A DNA stretch of 64,000 nt from Advenella mimigardefordensis DPN7 (GCF_000521505.1 NZ_CP003915.1:372001-436000), one strand, 5' to 3'; counted from the first letter of the stretch, positions 1-9,672 are shown. Notes: a model not told the origin generated them from the sequence alone. Numbers and translations: made by a program.

Positions 1-1831
1 TGGGGGCGGTCAGATTGCCGCCATGGTCTGCGCTCTCGTCGGCGGCGTGGCGCAGTATATCCGGCAGGCCAAAAATACGGGTGCCGCCGGTTTGTCCGGT
101 GCCAAACAACCAGGCCTGTTCGCCTTCGCGCACCACGGTGCCACGATAATTGCGGCCATCCAGATGGACCTGGGTGTGCCAGCTGGCACCGTCCTGCTCG
201 GCAGACCATGACAGGGGATAGTTGCGCTCCTGATGCACCAGTTGCCACTGACCATCAGCGCGCTGCATTTGCAGCGTGTGGGTGCTCTCGCCGTCCTGCA
301 ATTGCAGGGTTTGTTGATAGGAACCCGACAGGCGCCAGCCGTCGGTGCTATCCCATGGATCGCTGCTGCGAGCGTGCCGGTTGGTGCTGTGTCCGGTTTG
401 GCCCTGGGCGCTGATCCAGGTTGCGGCCACGCAGGCCAGCGCGGGTATCGTGGCTTCGCTGTGTTCAGGCAGCAATTGCTCGCGGTTTTTTTCAATCAGT
501 CCTGTATCCAGGTCTGCGGTGGCGAACGCCGTGTTCTCCATGAGCCTGCCCAGAAACGCCAGATTGGTGCGCACGCCAACTACCTGGGTTTCTGCGAGCG
601 CGGTATGCATGCGGGCAATGGCCTGTTCCCGGTTTTCACCCCAGACAATCAGCTTGGCGATCATGGGGTCGTAATAGGGCGAGATGGTATCGCCCTGGCC
701 GACCCCACCGTCGACCCTGACGGTACCGTTGCGGAACGTGACATGTTCGGGCAGGCGCAGGTGGCTTAGCGTACCGATGGACGGCAGAAAGCCGGTGTCC
801 GGGTTTTCGGCGTAGATACGTGCTTCAATGGCGTGGCCTTGCATGGTCAGCTGTTCTTGCGTCAATGGCAGGGGTTGCCCGGCTGCAACGCGCAATTGCC
901 ATTCGACCAGATCCAGCCCGGTAATCATTTCCGTGACGGGGTGTTCCACCTGCAGGCGGGTATTCATTTCCATGAAGTAGAAGCGGCCGTCGGGTTCGGC
1001 GATGAATTCGACCGTACCTGCGCCCACATAGCCCACGGCCTTGGCGGCCGCGACGGCCGCTTCACCCATTTGCCTGCGGCGTTCTTCAGTCATGCCCGGT
1101 GCCGGGGCTTCTTCGATCACTTTCTGGTGGCGGCGCTGCACGGAGCAGTCACGTTCAAACAGATATACGGCATTGCCCTGGCTGTCGGCAAAGACCTGGA
1201 TTTCGATATGGCGTGGTTTGGTCAGATAGCGTTCGATCAATACCATATCGTCGCCAAAGCTGCTGATCGCTTCCCGTTTACATGAGGCCAGAGCAGCGGC
1301 GAATTCTTCTGAGCTGTTGACCACGCGCATGCCTTTGCCGCCACCGCCGGCACTGGCCTTGATCAGTACCGGATAGCCGATGCGGTCGGCTTCCTGGTGC
1401 AACAGGGTGGGGTCCTGATCTTTGCCGTGATAGCCGGGTACCAGCGGGACACCGGCCTGTTCCATCAGGGACTTGGCGGCAGACTTGCTGCCCATGGCGG
1501 CAATGGCCGAGGCCGGTGGTCCGATAAACGTGATGCCGGACTGGCCGCAGGCCTGGGCAAAGGCTTCGTTTTCGGACAGAAAGCCATAGCCGGGATGGAT
1601 CGCCTGGGCACCGGTATCACGGGCGGCATTGAGGATTACATCGCTTAGCAGATAGCTGGCGCGAGGCTCGGCAGCGCCGATATGCACCGATTCATCGCAG
1701 GCATGGACATGTGCGGCGTTGGCATCAGCATCAGAGTATACCGCGACAGTGCGAATGCCCATACGGCGGGCAGTGGCTGCCACACGGCAGGCGATTTCGC
1801 CGCGATTGGCAATCAGAATGGTATGAAACAT
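1..1831 (-). CDS. liuD: Methylcrotonyl-CoA carboxylase biotin carboxylase (alpha) subunit, partial
   Basis: Biotin carboxylase subunit of an acyl-CoA carboxylase; it carboxylates the carrier biotin with ATP and bicarbonate so that the partner liuB can carboxylate 3-methylcrotonyl-CoA in leucine/isovalerate breakdown. The protein starts MFHTILIANRGEIACRV, the family hallmark, with GGGGKGMR in the ATP-grasp domain and MEMNTRLQVEHPVTE in the active site. The C-terminal biotinyl domain has just begun (...NLTAP) when the reading frame runs off the window edge, so the MKM biotin site is not visible. The ATG is preceded by GGAGA at 8 nt. liuB ends 14 bp upstream, so they are cotranscribed. Acetyl- or geranyl-CoA specificity cannot be excluded from sequence alone; the liu neighbours favour methylcrotonyl-CoA. 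Confidence 0.93.
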   Translation of the reverse strand, partial: MFHTILIANRGEIACRVAATARRMGIRTVAVYSDADANAAHVHACDESVHIGAAEPRASYLLSDVILNAARDTGAQAIHPGYGFLSENEAFAQACGQSGITFIGPPASAIAAMGSKSAAKSLMEQAGVPLVPGYHGKDQDPTLLHQEADRIGYPVLIKASAGGGGKGMRVVNSSEEFAAALASCKREAISSFGDDMVLIERYLTKPRHIEIQVFADSQGNAVYLFERDCSVQRRHQKVIEEAPAPGMTEERRRQMGEAAVAAAKAVGYVGAGTVEFIAEPDGRFYFMEMNTRLQVEHPVTEMITGLDLVEWQLRVAAGQPLPLTQEQLTMQGHAIEARIYAENPDTGFLPSIGTLSHLRLPEHVTFRNGTVRVDGGVGQGDTISPYYDPMIAKLIVWGENREQAIARMHTALAETQVVGVRTNLAFLGRLMENTAFATADLDTGLIEKNREQLLPEHSEATIPALACVAATWISAQGQTGHSTNRHARSSDPWDSTDGWRLSGSYQQTLQLQDGESTHTLQMQRADGQWQLVHQERNYPLSWSAEQDGASWHTQVHLDGRNYRGTVVREGEQAWLFGTGQTGGTRIFGLPDILRHAADESADHGGNLTAP

Positions 1832-1845
1832 GATCTTGTCTCCGG

Positions 1846-3453
1846 TCAGATGCGGAACACGCCGAAACGGGTGTCTTCTATCGGGGCGTTCAGGGCTGCG
1901 GACAGGCTGAGCGCCAGAACGCGGCGCGTATCGGCGGGCTGGATAATGCCGTCATCCCACAGGCGTGCCGTGGCATAGTAAGGGTGCCCTTCGCGCTCGT
2001 ATTGGTCACGTATCGGCGCCTTGAATTGTTCTTCTTCGTCGGCAGACCAGGTGCCGCCTTTGGCCTCGATGCCATCGCGACGGATGGTAGACAGCACGCT
2101 CGCTGCCTGTTCGCCCCCCATCACTGAAATACGGGCGTTGGGCCACATGAAGAGCATGCGCGGATTGAAGGCGCGGCCACACATACCATAGTTGCCGGCG
2201 CCGAAAGAGCCGCCGATGAGCACGGTGATTTTGGGAACGGATGCGGTGGACACGGCGGTCACCATTTTGGCGCCGTGACGGGCAATGCCTTCGTTTTCGT
2301 ATTTGCGACCCACCATAAAGCCGGTGATGTTCTGCAAAAAGATCAGCGGGATTTTGCGCTGACAGCACAGCTCAATAAAGTGCGCGCCTTTTTGCGCCGC
2401 TTCGGAAAACAGAATACCGTTGTTGGCGATGATGCCTACCGGCATGCCATGCAGATGGGCAAAGCCGGTGACCAGCGTGGTCCCAAAGCGGGCCTTGAAC
2501 TCATCGAATTCGGAGCCGTCTACAATGCGCGCGATCACTTCGCGCACGTCGTAAGGCTTGCGGGTGTCGGCGGGAATAATGCCGTTCAGCTCTGTGGGAT
2601 CGTACAGCGGTTCTCGCACGGGTTGCAGTTTCAGAGGGATATCTTTTTTGATGTTCAGGCGTGCAACTGTATCGCGCGCCAGTTGCAGGGCATGCAGATC
2701 GCTATTGGCCAGATGATCGACCACGCCCGACAGGCGTGTGTGCACATCGCCGCCGCCCAGATCTTCGGCCGAGACGATTTCGCCTGTCGCGGCCTTGACC
2801 AGTGGCGGGCCACCCAGAAAAATCGTGCCCTGGTTTTTGACGATGATGGATTCATCGCTCATGGCAGGCACATAGGCGCCGCCGGCTGTGCACGAACCCA
2901 TGACAACGGCAATTTGTGCAATGCCCATGGAGGACATCACGGCCTGATTGTAAAAGATCCGACCGAAATGATCCCTGTCGGGAAAGACCATGTCCTGGCG
3001 CGGCAGGTTGGCACCGCCCGAATCCACCAGATAAATGCAGGGCAGGCGATTCTGCTGGGCAATCTCCTGAGCCCGCAGGTGTTTTTTGACTGTCATGGGA
3101 TAGTAGGTACCGCCCTTGACGGTGGCATCGTTACAGACAATCACGCATTCAATGCCATTGACCCGGCCAATGCCCGTGATCACCCCTGCGCCTGGCGCTT
3201 CGTCGTCATACATGCCGTGAGCAGCCATGGGCGAGAGTTCCAGAAAGGCCGAACCAGGATCCAGCAGACGTTCAACCCGTTCACGCGGCAGTAATTTGCC
3301 ACGCGCGACGTGTTTGTTGCGGGCACTTTCGCTGCCGCCCAATGCGGCCTGTTCCAGATGCCGCTTCAGATCATCAATCTGTTGCTGCATTGCCTGAGCG
3401 TTTTCCAGAAAGCCTTCGGAACGGGCATTAATTTTAGTAGTGATAACGGGCAT
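1846..3453 (-). CDS. liuB: Methylcrotonyl-CoA carboxylase carboxyltransferase (beta) subunit
   Basis: 535-residue carboxyltransferase of the crotonase-like carboxylase family, the usual length for MCC beta. It transfers the carboxyl group from biotin on LiuD to 3-methylcrotonyl-CoA. The N-terminus ([15 protein letters not shown]) is typical of MCC beta. Glycine-rich oxyanion-hole segments are visible: [11 protein letters not shown] in the N-terminal half and [16 protein letters not shown] followed by [16 protein letters not shown] in the C-terminal half. It lies between a thiolase and liuD on the same strand. No liuC (methylglutaconyl-CoA hydratase) is found between liuB and liuD, where many relatives place it; it may lie beyond the left edge together with liuE. 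Confidence 0.94.
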   Translation of the reverse strand: MPVITTKINARSEGFLENAQAMQQQIDDLKRHLEQAALGGSESARNKHVARGKLLPRERVERLLDPGSAFLELSPMAAHGMYDDEAPGAGVITGIGRVNGIECVIVCNDATVKGGTYYPMTVKKHLRAQEIAQQNRLPCIYLVDSGGANLPRQDMVFPDRDHFGRIFYNQAVMSSMGIAQIAVVMGSCTAGGAYVPAMSDESIIVKNQGTIFLGGPPLVKAATGEIVSAEDLGGGDVHTRLSGVVDHLANSDLHALQLARDTVARLNIKKDIPLKLQPVREPLYDPTELNGIIPADTRKPYDVREVIARIVDGSEFDEFKARFGTTLVTGFAHLHGMPVGIIANNGILFSEAAQKGAHFIELCCQRKIPLIFLQNITGFMVGRKYENEGIARHGAKMVTAVSTASVPKITVLIGGSFGAGNYGMCGRAFNPRMLFMWPNARISVMGGEQAASVLSTIRRDGIEAKGGTWSADEEEQFKAPIRDQYEREGHPYYATARLWDDGIIQPADTRRVLALSLSAALNAPIEDTRFGVFRI

Positions 3454-3570
3454 AAAACGTATCCATGCAGGAGTCCGGTAGCTGCGCGCCGAATGGCGCG
3501 GCTACTGGGTGAATGGTTTGGTGCAGGCCGCGTCAGACCAGCTACTGTCTGGCGCGGATGAGCAGCAAGA

Positions 3571-4752
3571 TCAGATCATTTCAACAGCGAGTGCAACGGC
3601 TTCGCCGCCGCCGATGCACAATGTTGCGATACCGCGTTTGCCTTTGGTTTTGCGCAGCGCGCCCAGCAATGTCGTCAGAATCCGGGCGCCGGATGCGCCG
3701 ATGGGATGACCCAGCGCGGTGGCGCCGCCATGAATATTGACTTTGGCGTGCTCCAGTTCCAGTTCTTTCATTGCGGCCATGGTGACAACGGCAAAGGCTT
3801 CGTTGATTTCGTAAAGATCAACCTCGTCTTTGCTCCAGGACAGTTTGTCCAGCAGCTTTTTGATGGCGCCTACCGGTGCAGTGGTAAACCATTCTGGTTC
3901 ATGTGAGTGCTGCGAATGGCCGACGATACGTGCCAGCGGCGTTGCGCCGAGTTTTTTGGCTGTGGATTCACGCATGATGACCAGCGCCGCGGCACCATCG
4001 GAAATGGACGATGAGTTGGCCGCTGTGACCGAGCCGTCTTTTTTGAACGCAGGCTTGAGGGCAGGAATTTTTTCTGGCTTGGCTTTGCCGGGTGACTCGT
4101 CGGTGCTGACGATCGTGTCGCCACCCCGGCCGCTGACGGTGACAGGCGCAATTTCCCACTCGAAGCTGCCGTCGGCAATGGCAGCATTGGCGCGACGGAG
4201 TGATTCGATAGAAAAGGCATCCTGTTCTTCGCGGGTGAAGGTGTATTTGTCTGCACATTGTTCTGCAAAGACGCCCATGGCGGTACCGCGCTGGTAGGCA
4301 TCTTCCAGGCCGTCCATGGCCATATGGTCGTAGACGGTAGAGTGGCCATAGCGATAGCCCTGACGACCTTTGAGCAGCAAATAGGGCGCGTTGCTCATGC
4401 TTTCCTGACCACCGGCAACCACAACATCGGCGCTGCCGGCCAGCAGCAGGTCATGCGCCAGCATGGCGGCTTTCAGGCCTGAACCGCAAACTTTATGAAT
4501 GGTCGTGCAAGCCACGCTTTTAGGCAACCCGCCGCCCAGTGCGGCCTGACGTGCCGGCGCCTGACCTTGTCCGGCCTGCAGTACGTTACCCAGGATTACT
4601 TCCTGTACGTCTTCAGCCTTGATGCCAGCACGTTCTACCGCAGCGCGGATGGCGGTGGCGCCCAGTTGGTGCGCGGCCAGCCCGGATAGGCTGCCCATCA
4701 TGGCTCCCATGGGCGTGCGGGCAGCAGAAACGATTACGATAGGATCATTCAT
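3571..4752 (-). CDS. Acetyl-CoA C-acyltransferase (thiolase), AtoB-like
   Basis: 393-residue type-II thiolase, standard length. It interconverts acetoacetyl-CoA and acetyl-CoA. The nucleophilic Cys lies near residue 88 in HKVCGSGLKAAM, the substrate loop is NEAFAVVTMAAM, the catalytic His is in ALGHPIGASGAR and the second Cys in CIGGGEAVALA near the C-terminus. In this cluster it would process the acetoacetate made by leucine breakdown, after activation to acetoacetyl-CoA. Its ATG overlaps the aceK stop by 4 bp (ATGA), so translation is probably coupled. A role in polyhydroxybutyrate synthesis (phaA) cannot be excluded, but no phaB/phaC is nearby. Confidence 0.93.
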   Translation of the reverse strand: MNDPIVIVSAARTPMGAMMGSLSGLAAHQLGATAIRAAVERAGIKAEDVQEVILGNVLQAGQGQAPARQAALGGGLPKSVACTTIHKVCGSGLKAAMLAHDLLLAGSADVVVAGGQESMSNAPYLLLKGRQGYRYGHSTVYDHMAMDGLEDAYQRGTAMGVFAEQCADKYTFTREEQDAFSIESLRRANAAIADGSFEWEIAPVTVSGRGGDTIVSTDESPGKAKPEKIPALKPAFKKDGSVTAANSSSISDGAAALVIMRESTAKKLGATPLARIVGHSQHSHEPEWFTTAPVGAIKKLLDKLSWSKDEVDLYEINEAFAVVTMAAMKELELEHAKVNIHGGATALGHPIGASGARILTTLLGALRKTKGKRGIATLCIGGGEAVALAVEMI

Positions 4753-6620
4753 GTCGATTCCTTTAATGAGTTAGGTTGCCGCGGCACGTCTGCAATATGC
4801 AGGCAGCGCTCGGCGGGGTACGGGAAAATATCTTCAATTTTACCGGAGGCTACCCGGCTCTGCCGGTTCTGCCACCATTGGTAATCCAATAGCGGGGCGT
4901 GGTATTTCAGGAAGGCACGGCGCACGCGCGGGTCGCCCAGCAGGAAGCGCTCGAACTCTTCGGGGAACACGTCATTGGGATGCACGGCGTACCACGGTTC
5001 ATCCGACATCTCGGCTTCTTCGTTGGGCGCAGGCGGGATCCGTCGGAATACCATTTCGGTGACCGGCTGGATTTCGTCATAGTCATAGAACACGACGCGT
5101 CCCAGACGGGTCACGCCGAAGTTCTTGTACAGCATGTCGCCGGCAAAAATATTGGCCGCAGCCAGTTCGGCGATGGCATCGCCATAACCCCTGACGGCAT
5201 CTTCCAGCGCAGCATCGCTGGCCCGGTTCAGATACAGATTCAGCGGCGTCATGCGGCGTTCGATATAGACATGCCGAAAGACGATGGCCGTTTCGGTTTC
5301 TTCGATCAGGCTGGGGACTTCGGTGCGCAGCTCCTTGAGCAAGGCTTCGGAGAACCGGTGGCGCGGCAGGGCAACCAGCGAATATTCCCAGGTATCTGCC
5401 ATGCGCCCGACCCGATCATGCAGCTTGACCATCTGGTATTTCTGTCTGACGGTCTTGTGCTCCATCCCGTCCTTGCGGATCTTGTCGCGAATCAGTTTGA
5501 ACACATAGGGGTAAGAGCCCAGTGTGAATACCGTCATGACCATCCCCTCAATACCCGGGGCAATGTCGAAGGTATCGGTCGAATGGGTAAGGTGATGCAG
5601 AAAGTCGCGGTAGAACAGCGTCTTGCCCTGTTTTTGCAGCCCGATGGCCGTGTATAGCTCTGCCTTGGGTTTGGCCGGCATCAGCGTTTGCAGGAAGGAG
5701 ACATAGGACGACGGCGTTTCCATGTCTACCAGAAAATAGGCACGTGTAAAACTGAACAGCGTACTGATATCGGCGCGCGTATGCAGCAATGCATGCAACC
5801 GCACTTCATGCGCCGGCGTATGCAGCAGTGGAATGGAAAACGGATAGAGCTGCCCGTTATTGATGAAACGGCCTATGATATAGGCGCCCTTGTTGCGGAA
5901 AAAAAGACTGCGCAATACATGAATCTGGCAGTCGGGAGCAATGCGTGAGCCACCGGTTTTGATGATCTCCCGGCGCAGCACGCCGACGGCACGGCGGGCC
6001 ACCAGGCGGGCATCTGCGGGCAGGTCATGATAGGGCAGGGCCAGCCCGAAGTCGGCCACCATGTCGATGACGGTGGCCACAATGCCGTGGGTGTGCGGGT
6101 AGTAGACCCGATAGGAGCTGCCCTGAGCATCAATATAATCGGTGGCCACGGCGGGGCGCACAAACAGATAATCGTTGTGGAAATAGTCGCGGTGCATGAT
6201 CCGGCTGCACACCGAATTGAAGAAGGTCTCGGCGCATTCGGGCTGGCTGTGCTCCAGCAGCAGTTGGGTAAAGGCCTGTTTGATATCCTGCCAGTACTGA
6301 CTTTGTTCTTCGGTAAAGGCGGCATTGCCCAGCCGCGGATCCTGCATGGCCATGCGGGTCCGGTCCAGCAATTGGGTAATTTGCCGCGTGCACTCGCGCA
6401 CCCGCGTATCGTAATAGTCTATCCGCTCGCGGTTGACCCGCTGCATACCGTGCCAGTCGTGTGATTCAAACAGCGCTTTGGCGCGTTGCGCGACAAAGCG
6501 AAACAGCGAATAGTGCCGGTTGAAGCCGGCCAGAATTTCTGCGGCCAGTGCGGATGGCTCCGGCACGGGAGGGTCGACTTGTCGGACTTGCTGGTGATCT
6601 GCGGTGAGCGGCATAGTCAT
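4749..6620 (-). CDS. aceK: Isocitrate dehydrogenase kinase/phosphatase
   Basis: AceK inactivates isocitrate dehydrogenase by serine phosphorylation and reverses it, diverting isocitrate to the glyoxylate bypass when cells grow on acetate-yielding substrates. At 623 residues it is somewhat longer than the enterobacterial enzyme (about 580), mostly through an Asn/Glu/Pro-containing C-terminal tail. The ATP-binding segment VFTLGSYPYVFKLIRDK lies around residues 355-380 and the catalytic segment AANIFAGDMLYKNFGVTR with FYDYDEI around residues 520-550. It is not next to aceA/aceB but sits inside the leucine cluster, 53 bp after liuA and overlapping the thiolase. That placement makes sense because leucine yields only acetyl-CoA and acetoacetate. 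The second ATG (MPLTA) is an alternative start. Confidence 0.93.
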   Translation of the reverse strand: MTMPLTADHQQVRQVDPPVPEPSALAAEILAGFNRHYSLFRFVAQRAKALFESHDWHGMQRVNRERIDYYDTRVRECTRQITQLLDRTRMAMQDPRLGNAAFTEEQSQYWQDIKQAFTQLLLEHSQPECAETFFNSVCSRIMHRDYFHNDYLFVRPAVATDYIDAQGSSYRVYYPHTHGIVATVIDMVADFGLALPYHDLPADARLVARRAVGVLRREIIKTGGSRIAPDCQIHVLRSLFFRNKGAYIIGRFINNGQLYPFSIPLLHTPAHEVRLHALLHTRADISTLFSFTRAYFLVDMETPSSYVSFLQTLMPAKPKAELYTAIGLQKQGKTLFYRDFLHHLTHSTDTFDIAPGIEGMVMTVFTLGSYPYVFKLIRDKIRKDGMEHKTVRQKYQMVKLHDRVGRMADTWEYSLVALPRHRFSEALLKELRTEVPSLIEETETAIVFRHVYIERRMTPLNLYLNRASDAALEDAVRGYGDAIAELAAANIFAGDMLYKNFGVTRLGRVVFYDYDEIQPVTEMVFRRIPPAPNEEAEMSDEPWYAVHPNDVFPEEFERFLLGDPRVRRAFLKYHAPLLDYQWWQNRQSRVASGKIEDIFPYPAERCLHIADVPRQPNSLKEST

Positions 6621-6673
6621 GAATCTTGTGGTTGGCAGCGAGCGGCCTGGTGTGCTGACCAGGCCCCGGTTGA

Positions 6674-7852
6674 TTAACTTGTTTCGTTGAACAGCTCTCG
6701 GCCGATGAGCATCCGGCGGATTTCACTGGTGCCAGCGCCGATCTCGTACAGCTTGGCATCGCGCCACAGGCGTCCCGTGGGATACTCGTTAATGTAACCG
6801 TTACCGCCCAGAATCTGGATGCCTTCACCGGCCATCCAGGTGGCTTTTTCCGCGCAATACAGGATCACGGCGGCGCAGTCCTTGCGCACTTCGCGCACGT
6901 GACCGGCACCCAGGCGATCCAGATGTTTGCCAACGGTGTAGCAAAACGCCCGGCTGGCCTGCAGGGTGGTGTACAAATCGGCCATTTTTCCCTGGATCAG
7001 CTGGAACTGGCCGATAGACTGACCGAACTGCTTGCGGTCGTGAACGTAAGGGACGGTAATGTCCATCACCGCCTGCATGATGCCCAGCGGGCCGCCGGCC
7101 AGCACGGCACGTTCGTAGTCCAGGCCGCTCATCAGCACCTTAACGCCACCATTGAGTTGCCCAAGAATATTCTCTTCGGGCACTTCGCAGTTTTCAAAGA
7201 CCAGTTCGCCGGTATGGCTGCCGCGCATACCCAGTTTGTCCAGCTTTTGCGCGACCGAAAAACCCTTGAAGCCTTTTTCGATGATAAAGGCGGTGATGCC
7301 TTTGGCATGGGCTTCGGGATCGGTCTTGGCATACACCACCAGGGTGTCGGCGTCCGGGCCGTTGGTGATCCACATTTTGCTGCCATTGAGCACATAGCGA
7401 TCGCCTTTTTTCTCGGCGCGCAGTTTCATGCTGACCACATCGGAGCCGGCGCCCGGCTCGCTCATGGCGAGGGCGCCGATATGTTCACCGCTAATAAGTT
7501 TGGGCAGGTATTTTTGTTTTTGGGCTTCGGTGCCATTGCGATGCAACTGGTTGACACACAGATTGGAGTGCGCACCGTAGGACAGGGCCACCGAGGCGCT
7601 GGCGCGAGAGAGCTCTTCCATGACGATCATATGGGCCAGATAGCCAAGGTTGGCGCCGCCATATTCTTCGCTGACAGTCATGCCAAGGACGCCCAGGTCG
7701 CCGAATTTTTTCCACAGGTCCATGGGGAATTGATCGTCGCGATCCAGCTGGGCCGCACGTGGGGCGATTTCCGCACTGGCAAAATCGGCTACGGCATCGC
7801 GCAACATATCCAGATCCTGGCCCAGATCAAAATTCAAACCGGGAAGCGTCAT
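6674..7852 (-). CDS. liuA: Isovaleryl-CoA dehydrogenase
   Basis: 392-residue flavin-dependent dehydrogenase that converts isovaleryl-CoA to 3-methylcrotonyl-CoA, passing electrons to ETF. Recognised by [12 protein letters not shown] in the FAD-binding region, the C-terminal FGGNGY-like motif [20 protein letters not shown], and above all the catalytic Glu of the IVD subgroup, in [15 protein letters not shown] at about residue 247; most other acyl-CoA dehydrogenases carry the base elsewhere. I chose the ATG of [13 protein letters not shown] because GGAGA lies 6-7 nt upstream; a start 15 codons earlier has no such site. First structural gene of the liu operon, downstream of a LiuR-type operator. 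Confidence 0.94.
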   Translation of the reverse strand: MTLPGLNFDLGQDLDMLRDAVADFASAEIAPRAAQLDRDDQFPMDLWKKFGDLGVLGMTVSEEYGGANLGYLAHMIVMEELSRASASVALSYGAHSNLCVNQLHRNGTEAQKQKYLPKLISGEHIGALAMSEPGAGSDVVSMKLRAEKKGDRYVLNGSKMWITNGPDADTLVVYAKTDPEAHAKGITAFIIEKGFKGFSVAQKLDKLGMRGSHTGELVFENCEVPEENILGQLNGGVKVLMSGLDYERAVLAGGPLGIMQAVMDITVPYVHDRKQFGQSIGQFQLIQGKMADLYTTLQASRAFCYTVGKHLDRLGAGHVREVRKDCAAVILYCAEKATWMAGEGIQILGGNGYINEYPTGRLWRDAKLYEIGAGTSEIRRMLIGRELFNETS

Positions 7853-7918
7853 GAAAAGTCTCCGTCGTTTTGGTGTGTGAGTGTCTGCCGGCAGCATGCG
7901 GTGGCACTGACAGATATC

Positions 7919-7934
7919 AGTTTACGTGAACCGG
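7919..7934 (-). promoter_or_regulatory. Weak third LiuR-like half-palindrome in the liuA leader
   Basis: The plus strand shows AGTTTACGTGAACC here. Ten or so positions agree with the 16-bp palindrome found upstream, but the second half is poor (CCGGAT instead of CGTAAA). It lies in the untranslated leader 70 bp before liuA. It could be an auxiliary low-affinity site or chance. Confidence 0.3.
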
Positions 7935-8033
7935 ATATCGGCTTGATGACGAAAATGCGTAAACAAGGGTAATCGCCAGTGTGGCTATTACTCACTGATG
8001 ACGTGTATCGCACCGGTCCCGGATAAGCGTTGA

Positions 8034-8064
8034 CTATATCATTACGTTTACGTAAACGTCAATA
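8034..8064 (-). promoter_or_regulatory. liuA promoter with LiuR operator
   Basis: The plus-strand palindrome ACGTTTACGTAAACGT spans 8044-8059. On the minus strand this reads TTGACGTTTACGTAAA, matching the second site at 8542-8559 at 14 of 16 positions. A TTGACG/TATAGT pair with an 18-bp spacer, or a weaker CAGCAT/TAATGA pair that brackets the palindrome, would place the operator in or over the spacer. That is the arrangement MerR-family regulators use. It sits between liuR and liuA, so the structural genes can be expressed independently of liuR. Confidence 0.7.
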
Positions 8065-8102
8065 TGCTGCCGATCAGGATAAACCCGTAAGCAGTCCTGC
8101 GT

Positions 8103-8501
8103 TTACCGTGGTGTCGCAGTGGAGTCCAGTTCGCCCAGCAGTTTCAGGCAGTTCTTTTCCTGTTCGTCAATTTCGGCCAGCGTCTGGTCCAGATCCTGCT
8201 TTTGCTGCATCAATTGCTGTTTATGGCGGGTGAGGATGGTCAGGTAGCTTTGCAATTGCGGCTGGGTGCTGCCGGGACCTTCGTACATGCCGATAAGTGA
8301 ACAGATTTCGGACAGCTGGAGGCCCAGTCGTTTGCCCCGCAAGGCCAGTTTCAGGCGTGCCCGGTCCCGATGGGTATAGATGCGTTTTTGCCCGTCGCGG
8401 ATAGGATTGACAATGCGGTGATCTTCGTAGAAACGCAAAGTGCGCGGGGTGATATTAAATTCTTCCGCAAGTTCGGAAATAGTCCAGGTGCGTGGGTTCA
8501 T
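8103..8501 (-). CDS. liuR: MerR-family transcriptional regulator, LiuR-like
   Basis: 132-residue MerR-type regulator. Residues 6-75 form the winged helix-turn-helix (WTISELAEEFNITPRTLRFYEDHRIVNP...IYTHRDRARLKLA). A coiled-coil helix follows (residues about 85-125, rich in Gln, Leu and Glu), ending in EKNCLKLLGEL. There is no Cys cluster typical of metal sensors, which fits the metabolite-responsive LiuR group controlling branched-chain amino acid degradation. Located directly upstream of liuA and flanked on both sides by near-identical palindromes, so it probably represses the liu operon, itself and the divergent hydrolase gene. Ligand unknown from sequence. Confidence 0.85.
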   Translation of the reverse strand: MNPRTWTISELAEEFNITPRTLRFYEDHRIVNPIRDGQKRIYTHRDRARLKLALRGKRLGLQLSEICSLIGMYEGPGSTQPQLQSYLTILTRHKQQLMQQKQDLDQTLAEIDEQEKNCLKLLGELDSTATPR

Positions 8502-8535
8502 TTGCAGGTAAAGCAGCCCGGAAGGGGATTCGGGC

Positions 8536-8565
8536 TTGCATGTTTACGTTAACGTAAACTATGAT
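8536..8565 (+). promoter_or_regulatory. Promoter of the MBL-fold gene with perfect LiuR-type operator
   Basis: A perfect 18-bp palindrome, GTTTACGTTAACGTAAAC, fills exactly the 18-bp spacer between TTGCAT (-35, 8536-8541) and TATGAT (-10, 8560-8565). A long spacer occupied by a dyad is the classical MerR-family promoter geometry. It lies in the divergent region between liuR and the MBL-fold gene and may serve both. Confidence 0.75.
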
Positions 8566-8604
8566 CTATGAATTAAAACCATATGTCAATGAGGAGCAGT
8601 ACGC

Positions 8605-9672
8605 ATGAACGAACTTGAAGCAAGACTGGATTATCCCTTCGGCGATGAGCTGCCACAACCTGGGCAGGCCAGGGAGATTGCCCCCGGCGTCAAATGGATT
8701 CGCATGCCTCTGCCGTTTGCGCTGGATCACATCAACTTGTGGTTATTGCGGGACGAGGTGGATGGTCGCCAGGGCTGGACGATCGTGGATACCGGCATTG
8801 CCAAGCCTGAAGTCCGGGCCTTGTGGGAAACCGTCTTTGAAAACGAACTGGAAGGCTTGCCGGTGCTGCGTCTGGTGGTCACTCATATGCATCCCGATCA
8901 TATCGGTCTGGCGGCATGGATCTGTGAGCGCTGGAACGCGCCGCTGCATATCAGCATGACAGACTTTTATGTCGCCTCTCTATGGTCGTCACAACCGGCA
9001 GGCGGGGCAGGTACCGGTGGTGACGTGGCGGTCGCGCACTTTGCGCGTCATGGCCTGACCGATCCGGATGCACAGGAACAGATTCGCCAGCGTGCCAAGT
9101 ATTATCCTTCGCTGGTTGACGGCATGCCGCGACGTTTTGTGCGGATGCTGGGTGGTGAGCATCTGAATATCGGGGGCCGCCAGTGGGATTTCATTGCAGG
9201 TTATGGCCATGCGCCCGAACACATCAGCCTGTTCTGCCCGGCGCTCAACGTGCTGATTTCCGGCGATATGGTGCTGCCGCGTATCTCGACCAACGTGAGC
9301 GTCTTCGATCATGAGCCTGATGCTGATCCGCTGAAGTTGTATCTGCAATCGCTGGACAGTTACCAGCCGCTGCCCGAGGACACGCTGGTGCTGCCCTCGC
9401 ATGGCCGACCCTTCAAGCGGCTGCACGAGCGGCTGCGCCAGCAACAAGCCCATCATGCCGAGCGCCTGCGCGAAGTGTTGCAGTGGTGTAGCGAGAAACC
9501 GATGTCGGCATCGGACGTGGTGCCGCTGATGTTCAAACGCAAACTGGACCTGCATCAGATGACATTTGCCATGGGCGAGGCGCTGGCCCATCTGCATAAG
9601 CTTTATCATGAAGGTAAACTGACACGCACTGAGGATGACCAGGGGGTATTCAGGTTTTCTGCGGCGGCGTAG
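8605..9672 (+). CDS. MBL-fold metallo-hydrolase
   Basis: 355-residue metallo-beta-lactamase-fold hydrolase of the glyoxalase II-like type. The zinc-binding signature THMHPDHIG is at about residues 92-100; further metal ligands are likely in GYGHAPEHISLF (around 200) and ISGDMVLP. A C-terminal winged-helix-like segment (VVPLMFKRKLDLHQMTFAMGEALAHLHKL) is common in this subgroup. The substrate is not known; possibly a thioester or lactone. GAGGAG precedes the ATG. Its promoter holds a perfect LiuR-type palindrome, suggesting the enzyme belongs to the branched-chain acyl-CoA regulon, perhaps as an acyl-CoA thioesterase-like activity. Confidence 0.88.
   Translation: MNELEARLDYPFGDELPQPGQAREIAPGVKWIRMPLPFALDHINLWLLRDEVDGRQGWTIVDTGIAKPEVRALWETVFENELEGLPVLRLVVTHMHPDHIGLAAWICERWNAPLHISMTDFYVASLWSSQPAGGAGTGGDVAVAHFARHGLTDPDAQEQIRQRAKYYPSLVDGMPRRFVRMLGGEHLNIGGRQWDFIAGYGHAPEHISLFCPALNVLISGDMVLPRISTNVSVFDHEPDADPLKLYLQSLDSYQPLPEDTLVLPSHGRPFKRLHERLRQQQAHHAERLREVLQWCSEKPMSASDVVPLMFKRKLDLHQMTFAMGEALAHLHKLYHEGKLTRTEDDQGVFRFSAAA

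Noticed and set aside
10..495. Minus-strand 161-codon frame at the left edge
   Set aside because: Wrong frame of liuD; the correct frame has no stop before the window edge and reads into the biotinyl domain.
2275..3294. Long plus-strand open frame (339 codons) over liuB
   Set aside because: Antisense shadow of a high-GC gene; liuB on the other strand has full family motifs, and this frame has no recognisable protein features.
6899..7972. Plus-strand 357-codon frame over liuA
   Set aside because: Antisense shadow; the minus strand carries a complete isovaleryl-CoA dehydrogenase.
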